From contig NZ_LMKW01000002.1 of assembly GCF_001421745.1 (NCBI RefSeq), forward strand, positions 1 through 47,023: a stretch of 47,023 nt of DNA, given 5' to 3'. A program made the position numbers and the translations under genes. Origin of the DNA: Sphingomonas sp. Leaf230. Its GTDB lineage: Bacteria > Pseudomonadota > Alphaproteobacteria > Sphingomonadales > Sphingomonadaceae. The notes beneath the pieces were generated by a model. It saw only the letters and a list, made by a program, of their open reading frames with translations, had not been told where the DNA came from and ran no database searches. Below are positions 18,122-26,837 of this stretch, piece by piece (the stretch's first letter is position 1; each line of letters opens with the position of its first letter).

Positions 18122-19224
18122 CAGCCTACCGCCCGCTGCGGCTCGACGAGGTCGCGTTCGGCATCGCGTGCGGCGATCAGTTCGTGGACGACCGGCAGCA
18201 GGTCGCGGCCATAGTCGATCGCGTCCTGCAACGGTTCGAAGCCGCGGATCAGGAAATGGTCGATGCCGAGGTCGTAATAATCGAGCATCGCGTCGGCGAC
18301 CTGCTCCGGCGTGCCGACCAATCCGGTCGAATTGCCCTGTGCGCCGCCTAGCGCCGCCACGCCCGTCCAAAGGCGTTTGTCCACGCGGTAACCCTGGTTG
18401 GCGGTATCGAGAAGCCGCTGCGAACCGGCGTTCGGTGGGGCGTGACCGCTGGTCGCGGCACCGGCCGACACGCGCAGATCACGGACCTTTTCGACGATCT
18501 GGTCGGCTTTCTTCCATGCCGCTTCCTCGGTGTCGGCGATCACCGGGCGCAGCGAGAGCGAGAAACCGGGGCTGCGGCCATAGCGCGCGGCGGCGTGGCG
18601 GATGGTGCCGACCGCCTCGCGCACCTGCGCCTGCGTCTCGCCCCACAGTGCGTAGACATCGGCATGGCGCCCGGCGACGTCGATCGCGGCGGGCGACGAT
18701 CCGCCGAAGAACACGGGCAGGTTGGTCGGCTTGATCTGGCTGAACGCCTGGCGGACGTTGTAGAAGCGCCCGTCATGATCGAACGGCGTGGCCGACGACC
18801 ATTCCTGCTTCAGGATCTCCAGATATTCGTCGGTGCGCGCGTAGCGATCGTCCTTCACCGAATGATCGCCGTCGCGCGCCATCTCGCTGTCCGCGCCGCC
18901 GGTGATGATGTGGACCGCGACGCGTCCGCCCGAGAGCTGGTCGAGCGTCGCCAATTGCCGCGCGGCGAGCGTCGGCTGGGTGAAACCGGGGCGGTGCGCG
19001 ATCAGGAAACCGAGCTTGGTCGTGATCGCGGCGGCGTGGGCGGCGACGATCTGGCTTTCGGGGCTGTCGGAGCCGAACGGGATCAGCACGCGGTCGAAGC
19101 CGCCCTTTTCCTGCGCGATCGCGGCAGCCTCGACATAGGCCTTGTCGAGCCCGCGCGCCTTGCCGACGCCGTGGATCTCGGACGCGTCGTTAAAACCGAT
19201 ATAGCCGATGAACTTGACGGGCAT
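18121..19224 (-). CDS. ssuD: SsuD-like FMNH2-dependent alkanesulfonate monooxygenase
   Basis: A 367-residue luciferase-like monooxygenase close to alkanesulfonate monooxygenase, which splits sulfonates to an aldehyde and sulfite with FMNH2 and O2. Evidence: FDRVLIPFGSDSPESQIVAA, LGFLIAHRPGFTQPTLAARQ, LDQLSGGRVAVHIITGGADS, EYLEILKQEW, and PVFFGGSSPAAIDVAGRHAD. These are standard SsuD landmarks, including the RPG/TQPT loop and IITGG. The ATG has AGGAG eight bases upstream. It follows the rhodanese gene by 28 bases and overlaps ssuA by one base. Chain length preference is not readable; no SsuE reductase is nearby. Confidence 0.9.
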   Translation of the reverse strand: MPVKFIGYIGFNDASEIHGVGKARGLDKAYVEAAAIAQEKGGFDRVLIPFGSDSPESQIVAAHAAAITTKLGFLIAHRPGFTQPTLAARQLATLDQLSGGRVAVHIITGGADSEMARDGDHSVKDDRYARTDEYLEILKQEWSSATPFDHDGRFYNVRQAFSQIKPTNLPVFFGGSSPAAIDVAGRHADVYALWGETQAQVREAVGTIRHAAARYGRSPGFSLSLRPVIADTEEAAWKKADQIVEKVRDLRVSAGAATSGHAPPNAGSQRLLDTANQGYRVDKRLWTGVAALGGAQGNSTGLVGTPEQVADAMLDYYDLGIDHFLIRGFEPLQDAIDYGRDLLPVVHELIAARDAERDLVEPQRAVG

Positions 19225-19252
19225 GACGTGTCTCCTGTGGTATTCGAGGAAA

Positions 19253-20488
19253 TTAGATGACGTAGAAGCCGTGCGTGCCGTCGCGCGCGAGCTGGTCGAC
19301 CAGGCCGTATTCCCAGTCGAGATAGGCCTGCATCGCCGCGGCGGCGTTGTCGGTGCCTTCGTAAGGGCGCTTGTACCGGTGCGCGGGGTCGCCCGGCGGG
19401 ATGGTCGGGCCGGGACCGGTTTCGAGGTCGCCCCCAGTGCCATTGGCGAACCCGCCATCGAGCACGAACACCTCCCAGCCGAGCTGTGCGAGCCACGACG
19501 CGGTCATGTCGGCTCTGGCGCCGATATCGTCGGCAAGGACGATCCGCGCACCGCGAACCGGCGCGGCGATGTCGGTTTCCTGCACCAGCTGTCCGCCGGG
19601 ATAGGACCGGAAGCCGGCGATGTGGCCGGCGACATATTCGTCGGGGCGGCGCACGTCGAAACGGTAGAGCGTGCGGCTGGTGTCGCGTTCGAGCACCGCA
19701 AGCTCGGCGGGCGTCAGGCGTTTTACACCCGCGCGGTAGGCGACGGCGCGGGCGGTGGCGGCGGTCTCGTCGCTTTGTCGAACTTCCGGCGCAGGGCGGT
19801 CGCTGCCGTGCGCCAGCGACTGGCCGGCGAGCGTCCAGCCGATCGTGCCATTGCGCAATGCAACGACGCGGTTGGGGATGCCGGCGTTGATCAGCGACTG
19901 CGTGCCGATGATGCTGCGCGTGCGGCCGGCGCAGTTGACGATGATCGTCGTGTCGGGATCGGGCACCGCCTCTGCGACGCGCAGCACGAGTTCGGCGCCC
20001 GGCACGCTGGTCGAGCCGGGGATGTTCATCGTCGCATATTCCTCGAACCGGCGCGCATCGAGGATCGCGATGTCGGCCTTCTCCTCGATCAGCGCGGCGA
20101 CGTCCTCGGCGGCGAGCCACGGCGTGTGGCGGCGCGCCTCGACCAGTTCGCCGAACGCCTTCGAGTAGGAGTTCACGTCCTCGAACACTTCGAAGCCTGC
20201 CGCCCGCCAGCCTCCAAGGCCGCCTTCGAGGGTGGTAATTTGGGTGTAGCCGAGCGCTGTCAGCGCTTTGGCAGCGGCGGGCACATAGCCTTCGCCCTCA
20301 TCGTACAGGACGATCGGTACGTCCTTGCGCGGGAGGCGGATCGTCGCTTCCAGGTCGATGCGATCGAAGGCGAGATTGGCGGCGAACAACGGGTGTCCGG
20401 TTGCGAACGCGGCTTCGTGACGGACGTCGAGCAGCGCGATTTCATGCCCGAGCAGCAGCGCGGTGCGGATCTCGGTGGGGGTGGTCAT
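19253..20488 (-). CDS. Three-domain rhodanese-like sulfurtransferase
   Basis: A 411-residue protein made of three rhodanese-like domains (about 1-105, 110-235 and 255-375) and a short tail. Only the middle domain keeps a catalytic cysteine, C186 in the loop NCAGRTRS. The equivalent loops in domains 1 and 3 read YDEGEG and ADDIGARA without cysteine, so those are probably structural or regulatory. Rhodaneses pass sulfane sulfur between thiosulfate, persulfides, cyanide or sulfite. Located between the thiol dioxygenase and SsuD-like monooxygenase, it may process persulfide or sulfite. Its start overlaps the dioxygenase stop by four bases. Confidence 0.88.
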   Translation of the reverse strand: MTTPTEIRTALLLGHEIALLDVRHEAAFATGHPLFAANLAFDRIDLEATIRLPRKDVPIVLYDEGEGYVPAAAKALTALGYTQITTLEGGLGGWRAAGFEVFEDVNSYSKAFGELVEARRHTPWLAAEDVAALIEEKADIAILDARRFEEYATMNIPGSTSVPGAELVLRVAEAVPDPDTTIIVNCAGRTRSIIGTQSLINAGIPNRVVALRNGTIGWTLAGQSLAHGSDRPAPEVRQSDETAATARAVAYRAGVKRLTPAELAVLERDTSRTLYRFDVRRPDEYVAGHIAGFRSYPGGQLVQETDIAAPVRGARIVLADDIGARADMTASWLAQLGWEVFVLDGGFANGTGGDLETGPGPTIPPGDPAHRYKRPYEGTDNAAAAMQAYLDWEYGLVDQLARDGTHGFYVI

Positions 20489-21102
20489 GCGGTGGCTCCC
20501 GAACGGTCCCAGAGGTTCGGCAGCACGGCGTTGGCATAGCCCGACACGAACCGCTTTGGGGTGCCCGCCGCGTCATAGATCGCGCGTTCGACCGCGCCGA
20601 TATTGCTGCCGTAAAGGTGGATGCTGATCGATACGCGGTCGTCGAACGCGTTCGATACGCGGTGGATGTCGCCGACCGAGGGCGAGACGGCCTCGACTTC
20701 GCCGGCTTCGAGCCGCTCGATCGCGCCGACCGCGTGCAAGCCACCATCCGGGTAGCGCGCGAACCGTTCGGATAGCTCGGCACCGCGCAACACACCGACG
20801 AGGCCCCAGACGCGGTGATCGTGGATCGGCGTGGCCTGTCCCGGTCCCCAGACGAAGCTGACGACGGAAAACCGCTCGCGGCTGTCGCAATGGAGGAGGT
20901 ATTGCGAGTAACGATCCGGGTTTGGGGCGGCGTAGGCTTCGGGCAGCCAGTCGTCGTGCGCGACCAGCCTGCCCAGCGCCGCGCTGCCTTCCTCGAGCAG
21001 CGAGCGTTCGTCGCGGGTGCGGTCGAGCAGCGTGCCGATTCCGGTGACGAAATCGCGCAGACGATCGAGGCGTGGGCGGTGTTGTACGAGGCTCGCCATC
21101 AT
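20485..21102 (-). CDS. Cysteine-dioxygenase-family thiol dioxygenase
   Basis: A 205-residue cupin enzyme of the cysteine dioxygenase family, which uses Fe(II) and O2 to oxidise a thiol to a sulfinate. The metal ligands are visible: H94 and H96 in ATPIHDHRVWG and H147 in GDIHRVSNAF. SIHLYGSNIG is the typical C-terminal strand. Substrate could be cysteine, 3-mercaptopropionate or another small thiol; bacterial members vary. Two consecutive ATGs (21102 and 21099) are possible; the first overlaps the SsuB stop (ATGA). Its place between ABC transporter and rhodanese genes links it to handling imported organosulfur. Confidence 0.85.
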   Translation of the reverse strand: MMASLVQHRPRLDRLRDFVTGIGTLLDRTRDERSLLEEGSAALGRLVAHDDWLPEAYAAPNPDRYSQYLLHCDSRERFSVVSFVWGPGQATPIHDHRVWGLVGVLRGAELSERFARYPDGGLHAVGAIERLEAGEVEAVSPSVGDIHRVSNAFDDRVSISIHLYGSNIGAVERAIYDAAGTPKRFVSGYANAVLPNLWDRSGATA

Positions 21103-21854
21103 TCGGCCTTCACGAAGGGCAGGGGCTCGTCCCGTTCGACGCCCAGCGATCCCAGCAACCGCTCGCGCAACGCCGTCGCGATCCCGGTACGTTGTCCGCG
21201 CGGGACCGAGATGCGTTCCTCGACGACGATCCGCCCGGCATCGAGCACCAGTACCCGGTCGGCCAGCGCGATCGCCTCGTCGACGTCGTGCGTTACGAGC
21301 AACACGGCGGGCTTGTGCGCGCGCCACAGCGCCATCACGAGGCCATGCATCTTGACGCGAGTCAGCGCGTCGAGTGCTGCAAACGGCTCGTCGAGCAGCA
21401 GCAGTTTTGGTTCGCGAACCAGCGCGCGGGCGAGCGCCACACGCTGTGCCTCACCGCCGGACAGCGTCAGCGGCCAGACGTCGAGCCGGTGGCCGAGACC
21501 GACTTCACGCAGCGCCGCCTCTCCACGGTCGCGCACGTCCGGGCCCTTCAGTCCGAGCCCGACATTGCGCCACACGCGCTTCCACGGCAGCAACCGCGCA
21601 TCCTGGAATACGACGGCGCGAGAGGTCGGGATCGTCACGTCCTGCGCATCGGCGGTATCGAGTCCCGCGAGCGTCCGCAGGAGCGTGGTCTTGCCCGATC
21701 CGGAGCGGCCGAGGAGCGCGACGAACTCGCCCTGCGCGATCTCGAGATGCAAATTGTCGAGGACGGTGTTCGTGCCGAAGCTGCGCGAGAAGCGCGAGAG
21801 CTTGACAACGGGTCGGACCGGCTGCGGCATCGGAATGATGTGCGAGATGGTCAT
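21099..21854 (-). CDS. ssuB: Sulfonate-type ABC transporter ATPase
   Basis: A 251-residue ABC ATPase of the SsuB/TauB group. Visible motifs are Walker A GRSGSGKTT (49-57), Q-loop Q84 in VVFQDARLLPW, signature LSGGE (131-135), Walker B LLLLDEP (151-157) and the switch H189 in VTHDVDEA. The QDARLLPW form is characteristic of sulfonate/taurine/nitrate-type importers. It starts three bases after the SsuC stop and overlaps the thiol dioxygenase start. It would energise uptake of a sulfonate-like substrate together with SsuC and one or both binding proteins in this window. Confidence 0.92.
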   Translation of the reverse strand: MTISHIIPMPQPVRPVVKLSRFSRSFGTNTVLDNLHLEIAQGEFVALLGRSGSGKTTLLRTLAGLDTADAQDVTIPTSRAVVFQDARLLPWKRVWRNVGLGLKGPDVRDRGEAALREVGLGHRLDVWPLTLSGGEAQRVALARALVREPKLLLLDEPFAALDALTRVKMHGLVMALWRAHKPAVLLVTHDVDEAIALADRVLVLDAGRIVVEERISVPRGQRTGIATALRERLLGSLGVERDEPLPFVKAE

Positions 21855-21857
21855 GGT

Positions 21858-22658
21858 TCAGGCCTCCACGAGCTTGGGGCGCCACGCTAGCGCACGGTCT
21901 TCGATCAGGCGCACGGACTGGTCGGCGGCGAGGCCGAGCCCGGCATAGACGAGCAGGCAGACGACGATGATGTCGGTCCGCATGAAATCGCGCGCGTTGT
22001 TGATCAGGAAGCCGAGACCTGCCGAGGCGTTGATCTGTTCGGCGACGACCAGGATCAGCACGGCGACGGAGAAGGCGTAGCGCAGGCCGACCAGCAGTTG
22101 CGGCAACGCGGCGGGCAGGACGATGTCGGTGACGATCTGCGCGCGCGACAGGCCGAAGCTGCGCCCCGCGTCGATAAGCCGGACATCGACTCCACGGATG
22201 CCGTTGTAGAGGTTGAGATACACGGGAAACAGCGTCGCGAACGCGATCAGCGCGATCTTGGGGGTCTCGCCGATCCCGAACCAGACGATGAACAGCGGCG
22301 ACAACGCGAGCGCGGGCAATGTCCGCAGCATTTGCACGGGCGAGTCGACCGCTGCCTCGCCCTCGCGGGTGAGGCCGGCGACCAGTGCAAGGACGATGCC
22401 GAGACTGACCCCGATCACGAGGCCCGCCGCCGCACGACCGAGCGATACGGCGAGGTTGGCGGGCAATTCGCCCGACACGATCATGCCCCACAGCGTCCCC
22501 AACACCTGCGAAGGCGCCGCCAATGTACGGGTGGGGATCAGGCCGATCCGGGACGCCGCTTCCCAGGCCAGCATGAGCGCCATCGGCGATACCCAGCGGC
22601 TACGCTGGAGCCTGCTCTGCCATGATCGGCTGGTGGATCGTTGGGACGTCTTCGCCAT
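21858..22658 (-). CDS. ssuC: Sulfonate-type ABC transporter permease
   Basis: A 266-residue inner-membrane permease with about six helices. The cytoplasmic EAA-like loop is readable in IDAGRSFGLSRAQIVTDIVL, and further landmarks are LPALALSPLFIVWFGIGETP and LGFLINNARDFMRTDIIVV, all standard for SsuC/TauC. The ATG at 22658 has AAAGG upstream. It is first in the nine-gene minus-strand run; the promoter should lie in 22659-22834, next to the end of the LysR gene that points the same way. Confidence 0.9.
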   Translation of the reverse strand: MAKTSQRSTSRSWQSRLQRSRWVSPMALMLAWEAASRIGLIPTRTLAAPSQVLGTLWGMIVSGELPANLAVSLGRAAAGLVIGVSLGIVLALVAGLTREGEAAVDSPVQMLRTLPALALSPLFIVWFGIGETPKIALIAFATLFPVYLNLYNGIRGVDVRLIDAGRSFGLSRAQIVTDIVLPAALPQLLVGLRYAFSVAVLILVVAEQINASAGLGFLINNARDFMRTDIIVVCLLVYAGLGLAADQSVRLIEDRALAWRPKLVEA

Positions 22659-22688
22659 GGACAGCCTTTCGGACGCTCGTTTTCCAGA

Positions 22689-22710
22689 GCGCCTTCAATG
22701 CGTCTTCAAT
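22689..22710. repeat. Adjacent 11-base direct repeat upstream of ssuC
   Basis: GCGCCTTCAAT is followed immediately by GCGTCTTCAAT (one mismatch). It sits 31-52 bases before the ssuC start, in the expected promoter region. Possibly a regulator site for the sulfonate operon; too short to be sure. Confidence 0.25.
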
Positions 22711-22834
22711 TCCTATCGGTTCAATAGAGAATAGCTTGCCAGCCTTATGAGCGATGCAAATACGAGCCTAAAACCGCATCGATCTCAGCAGGTTAGCAGA
22801 CCGGGAAAGAAAGCCTTTGCGGTCGTGAAGAGCG

Positions 22835-23680
22835 TCAATCCGCGCTGGCGGATTCGACGATCGAACGAAGGACGACGTCGTGGAGCCGGTCGAGTACCGG
22901 ATGACGCGTGTCGTTGATGCGCAGGACATAGGCGACGCGGGGCAGCGCGGGGAGCCCGTCGTGGATCTGCGGATCGAGCCCCATCAAGGCGTCGGTTCGA
23001 CAGGTTATACCGATCCCGCCGGTCACCGCCGCGCGCAGGGCTGACAGGCTCGGCGTCTCCAGGACGATCCGGTAGGGCCTGCCCGCCGCCTCCAGCGCGA
23101 CGATCGCGGCATCGCGAAACCGGCATGGCTTCTGGAGCACCGCCAGAGGCAGGATCGCTGCGGACATCAGGCGCGGATTGCCGAGCCAGTGCATGTCGGC
23201 GGTGGCGACGGCGGCCTTGTCGGTGTCCTCGCCGATGCACAGGACGATGTCGAGGCGGTCGGTCGCGAGCAGATCGAGCAGTTCGGCCGACCCCGCGACG
23301 CGAACGTCGAGCGAGGCGTCGGGGTTGCTGGATGCAAACACCGACAGGACGCCGGACAACAGCGTCTCCGCGAAATCCTGTACGAAACCGATCCGTGCGG
23401 GGCCGGCGAGGCTGCCGTCGCCAAGTGCTGCCAGCGCACGATCGTTGACCGCGAGCAGGTCGCGCGCGTGCGGCAGGAACCGTTCGCCCTGCACCGAGAG
23501 GACGAGCCTGCGTCCTTCGCGCCGGAACAGCGCGACCTGGAGCAGTTCCTCAAGGCGTTTCATCTGCAGGCTGAGCGCGGACTGGCTGACGAACACGCGG
23601 TCCGCGGCACGGAGCATCGAGCCGGCATCGACGATCGCGACGAAGCTGCGCACGACGTCGGTGGGAATGTTGACGGCCAT
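22835..23680 (-). CDS. LysR-family transcriptional regulator
   Basis: A 281-residue LysR regulator. The N-terminal winged helix (residues 5-65) reads VVRSFVAIVDAGSMLRAADR then SQSALSLQMKRLEELLQVAL, the standard LysR helix-turn-helix. The C-terminal part is a two-lobe effector domain starting around ARIGFVQDF. It lies between the ssuC-led minus run and the divergent SfnB-led plus run, so control of both is the simplest hypothesis. The effector may be a sulfur metabolite, as for CysB/Cbl, but the sequence gives no direct sign of ligand. Confidence 0.9.
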   Translation of the reverse strand: MAVNIPTDVVRSFVAIVDAGSMLRAADRVFVSQSALSLQMKRLEELLQVALFRREGRRLVLSVQGERFLPHARDLLAVNDRALAALGDGSLAGPARIGFVQDFAETLLSGVLSVFASSNPDASLDVRVAGSAELLDLLATDRLDIVLCIGEDTDKAAVATADMHWLGNPRLMSAAILPLAVLQKPCRFRDAAIVALEAAGRPYRIVLETPSLSALRAAVTGGIGITCRTDALMGLDPQIHDGLPALPRVAYVLRINDTRHPVLDRLHDVVLRSIVESASAD

Positions 23681-23747
23681 GATCAGTCCTAGAAGCCAGG
23701 CTCATATGCGTTAGCAGACAATCTACATTGATTCGATGGGAAATGAA

Positions 23748-23773
23748 GCGCTCCTTGCTGCGGGAAGGAGCGC
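23748..23773. promoter_or_regulatory. Perfect inverted repeat between LysR and SfnB-like genes
   Basis: GCGCTCCTT, eight bases, AAGGAGCGC: nine complementary bases per arm, located 68 bases upstream of the LysR start and 115 before the SfnB-like start. There is no T run, so a rho-independent terminator is unlikely. An operator or mRNA leader structure is possible. Confidence 0.4.
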
Positions 23774-23887
23774 AGCCTTGGTACATCCTAATTCCGGACC
23801 CGGATCGCAGCACGGCAGCCTTGCGCCGTGCGCGACCGATCGTCTTCACGTGAAGCCGCTGGACGACCTGACCGGCATGGTCCTGCA

Positions 23888-25054
23888 ATGAGTGCGCAAC
23901 TCCTCTCGATTGCGCCGCAGGGGCCGACGCTTGATTTGGATGCGATCCTGCCGGGGGTGACGGCCGCGTTCGCTGCAACCGCCGCACAGCATGACCGCGC
24001 CGGCACGTTGCCGGTCGAGAACTTCGCGCTGCTGCACCGTCACGGCCTGCTCGTGCTGACCGCGCCGCGTCGGCTCGGCGGTGGTGGCGGCGATCTGGCG
24101 GAGGCGCGGCGCGTGATCTCGTCGGTCGCGCGCGGCGAACCGGCGACCGCGCTCGTCCTGACGATGCAGTATCTGTTTCACGCCGGGCTCGACGATCGGT
24201 CCGGCTTCTCGGAGACGCTGAAAACGCGTGTCGTCGGCGAGGCGTTGCGCGATGGCGCGCTGATCAATGCGCTGCGAGTGGAGCCGGACCTGGGCACGCC
24301 GGCGCGGGGCGGGCTTCCCGGCACGATCGCGCGGCGCGCGGCCGAGGGTTGGCGGCTCGACGGACGGAAGATATTCTCGACCGGCTCGACCGCGCTGACG
24401 TGGATGGTGGTCTGGGCGCGTTCGGACGATGCCGAGCCGCTGGTCGGCGGCTGGCTGGTGCGCGCCGATACGCCGGGCATCCGGATCGAGGAGAGCTGGG
24501 ATCATATCGGGCTGCGCGCGAGTGCCAGTCACGACGTCGTGTTCGAGGATGTACTGGTGCCGTTCGATCAGGCGCTCGAACCCAGGCCGGTCGGCAAGCA
24601 GCCGCCCTATTCCGCCGCGTTCGCCAACTGGTCGGCGGTGCTGACATCGGCGATCTATGACGCCGTCGCACGGAATGCGCGCGACTGGCTGGTCGGCTGG
24701 CTGATCGATCGCAAGCCGACCAATCTCGGTGCGTCGTTGTCGACCTTGCCGCGGTTCCAGGAGGTGGTCGGGACGATCGACGGATTGTTGTTGCAGAACC
24801 GACTGCTGCTTGATGCGGGCACGAGCGGCGCAACGAGCGGGCTGGAGGCGGGGCTGGTCAAGCACCTCGTCACCGAGAACGCGATCGCCGCGGTCGAGAA
24901 GGCGATCGCAGTGACTGGCAATGCAGGACTTACGCGACACAATCCGCTGGAGCGGCACTTACGCGACGTGTTGTGCGGCCGCATCCATACGCCGCAGGGC
25001 GATGTCGTGCTGGGCAGCATCGGTCGCGCGGCGTTTGCGGAGCGTGGGGCGTGA
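23888..25054 (+). CDS. SfnB/DszC-like FMN-dependent monooxygenase (acyl-CoA dehydrogenase fold)
   Basis: A 388-residue protein with the acyl-CoA dehydrogenase fold of the SfnB/DszC sulfur-acquisition branch. It shows LLHRHGLLVLTAPRRLGGGG, WRLDGRKIFSTGSTALTWMV, SWDHIGLRASASHDVVFEDV, a C-terminal helical bundle and NAGLTRHNPLERHLRDVLCG. Members use reduced flavin to oxygenate sulfur compounds such as dimethylsulfone or dibenzothiophene rather than dehydrogenating CoA esters. It leads the plus-strand run and overlaps the dehydrogenase start (GTGA). ATG 23888 was chosen as the first Met before the conserved part; its ribosome site is weak, and GTG 23828 is an alternative. Confidence 0.85.
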   Translation: MSAQLLSIAPQGPTLDLDAILPGVTAAFAATAAQHDRAGTLPVENFALLHRHGLLVLTAPRRLGGGGGDLAEARRVISSVARGEPATALVLTMQYLFHAGLDDRSGFSETLKTRVVGEALRDGALINALRVEPDLGTPARGGLPGTIARRAAEGWRLDGRKIFSTGSTALTWMVVWARSDDAEPLVGGWLVRADTPGIRIEESWDHIGLRASASHDVVFEDVLVPFDQALEPRPVGKQPPYSAAFANWSAVLTSAIYDAVARNARDWLVGWLIDRKPTNLGASLSTLPRFQEVVGTIDGLLLQNRLLLDAGTSGATSGLEAGLVKHLVTENAIAAVEKAIAVTGNAGLTRHNPLERHLRDVLCGRIHTPQGDVVLGSIGRAAFAERGA

Positions 25055-25989
25055 CACGAGTCCAGGTCGTTAGCCAGTTGCCGGCGCTCTTCAACGACGC
25101 CTTCGCAGCGTCGACGCAGGCGGCGGAGATCGTCAGCATCGCGCCCGGATCGGCCGGGCTCGCGCATGGCCCGCAAGTGCTGATCGCCGCACCGTTCCGA
25201 CGGCCGGGCGATGCGTTCCCGGCGCGACCCAAGGGCTGGCCGTTCGATCTGCGCTGGATCCAGCTCGTCTCGGTGGGCATCGATTTCTATCCGGATTGGC
25301 TGTTCGAAGGACCGGTCGTCACCACCGCGCGCGGGGCGTCGGCGATCGCGCTGGCGGAGTTCGCGCTCGCGGCGATCCTGGCCGAGGCGAAACATCTCCC
25401 CGACATCTGGATCCGCGATCGGAAAGACTGGGTCGCCAAGCCGCTCGCGACCGTCGCCGGCACTACGCTCGGGCTGATCGGGTTCGGGGCGATCGGCGAG
25501 GCGCTCGCCCCGCGCGCGCAGGCGCTGGGGATGCGGGTGATCGCCACGCGTCGCTCGGACCTGCCGCTCGCAGCGGATGTCGAGCGTGCCGATCCCGCGA
25601 CGATCTTCGCGCAGGCCGACCACGTCGTCCTCGCCGCGCCCGCGACCGCGCAGACCGAGCGGATGGTCGACGCGAAACTCCTGTCGCTGGCCAAGCCGAA
25701 CCTGCACCTGATCAACATCGCGCGCGGCATCCTGATCGACGATGATGCGTTGCTCGCCGCGCTGGACGAAGGGCGGGTCGCGCACGCGACGCTCGACGTT
25801 ACATACCCGGAGCCGCTGACCGCCGGGCACCGCTTCTACACGCACCCCCACGTCCGCCTGTCGCCGCATACCAGCGTCCACACGACCGAGACGCGCCGCA
25901 ACCTTTCGCTGAGTTTCGCCGCCAATCTCGATCGCTTCCGCCGCGGGCAACCGCTCGACGGCGTGGTGGATCGCGCCCGTGGCTATTGA
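25051..25989 (+). CDS. D-isomer-specific 2-hydroxyacid dehydrogenase
   Basis: A 312-residue NAD(P)-dependent dehydrogenase of the D-2-hydroxyacid family (lactate, glycerate, formate dehydrogenase relatives). Motifs: nucleotide loop GFGAIG (144-149), catalytic R225 in INIARGILID, E254 in TYPEPL, and H273 in RLSPHTSVH. It would oxidise or reduce a 2-hydroxy/2-oxo acid, perhaps one carrying sulfur, such as sulfolactate, though that is a guess from context. The GTG start overlaps the upstream stop. An 11-base gap carrying GAGGAG leads to the aldolase gene. Confidence 0.85.
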   Translation: MTRVQVVSQLPALFNDAFAASTQAAEIVSIAPGSAGLAHGPQVLIAAPFRRPGDAFPARPKGWPFDLRWIQLVSVGIDFYPDWLFEGPVVTTARGASAIALAEFALAAILAEAKHLPDIWIRDRKDWVAKPLATVAGTTLGLIGFGAIGEALAPRAQALGMRVIATRRSDLPLAADVERADPATIFAQADHVVLAAPATAQTERMVDAKLLSLAKPNLHLINIARGILIDDDALLAALDEGRVAHATLDVTYPEPLTAGHRFYTHPHVRLSPHTSVHTTETRRNLSLSFAANLDRFRRGQPLDGVVDRARGY

Positions 25990-26000
25990 GGAGACAGACG

Positions 26001-26837
26001 ATGACGGACCCGCTTCCCCTGCGACGCAAGGAGCCGAACGAGACTGCGATCGTCGAGGCGCTGTTGCCTGAGTTCGGGTCGTCGGTGATCCCGGTCCACG
26101 CCGATCCCGCGGTCGAGCGGCTGTATCGCAAACAGCGCTTGGCGGCTGCGTACCGGCTGTTCGGGCGCAACGGCTACGACATGGGCGGGGCGGGGCACAT
26201 CACGGTGCGCGATCCCGAATGGCCCGATCATTTCTGGGTCAACCCGTTCGGCGTGCATTTCGGACGGATCAAGGTGTCGCACCTGATGCTCGTCAGTCAC
26301 GAAGGCGTGGTCGTCGAGCCGCCCACGGGCGTACCCGCTCGGCTAAACCGTGCGGCGTTCGCGATCCATTCGGAGCTGCACAAGGCCCGGCCCGACGTGA
26401 TCGCGGCGGCGCATTCGCATTCCTTGTACGGCAAGGCATGGTCGTCGCTCGGTCGACTGCTCGATCCGCTCACACAGGATTCAGCGGCCTTCTACGACGA
26501 TCACGCGCTGTTCGAGGAATATAGCGGCGTCGTGCTCGACGCGAGCGAGGGCCAGAAGATTGCGCACGCGCTTGGTCATCGGAAGGCGGTGATCCTCCAG
26601 AACCACGGCATCCTGACGGTCGGTCATTCGGTCGAGGCGGCGGTCTGGCGCTATCTCGCGATGGAGAATGCGTGCCAGGCGCAGTTGCTCGCCGAGGCGG
26701 CTGGCACGACCAAGCCAATGTGCGAGGCCGTCGCGCGGCACACCGCGTCGCAGGTCGGCACGGAGGTTGGCGCGTTGTGGGCGTTCCAGCCCTATTGGGA
26801 TGTGATCGTCTCGCAAGAGCCGGACCTGCTCGATTGA
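26001..26837 (+). CDS. Class II aldolase/adducin family protein
   Basis: A 278-residue class II aldolase-fold protein. The divalent-metal histidines are present: H138 and H140 in AAAHSHSLYGK and H202 in LQNHGILTVG. GGAGHITVRDPE and FWVNPFGVHFG are the usual N-terminal landmarks of the adducin-like branch, whose members are often of unknown substrate and may act as aldolases, epimerases or decarboxylases on small sugar acids. GAGGAG precedes the ATG at good spacing. It lies between the hydroxyacid dehydrogenase and a binding lipoprotein (stop overlaps next start), suggesting processing of the carbon part of an imported compound. Confidence 0.88.
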   Translation: MTDPLPLRRKEPNETAIVEALLPEFGSSVIPVHADPAVERLYRKQRLAAAYRLFGRNGYDMGGAGHITVRDPEWPDHFWVNPFGVHFGRIKVSHLMLVSHEGVVVEPPTGVPARLNRAAFAIHSELHKARPDVIAAAHSHSLYGKAWSSLGRLLDPLTQDSAAFYDDHALFEEYSGVVLDASEGQKIAHALGHRKAVILQNHGILTVGHSVEAAVWRYLAMENACQAQLLAEAAGTTKPMCEAVARHTASQVGTEVGALWAFQPYWDVIVSQEPDLLD

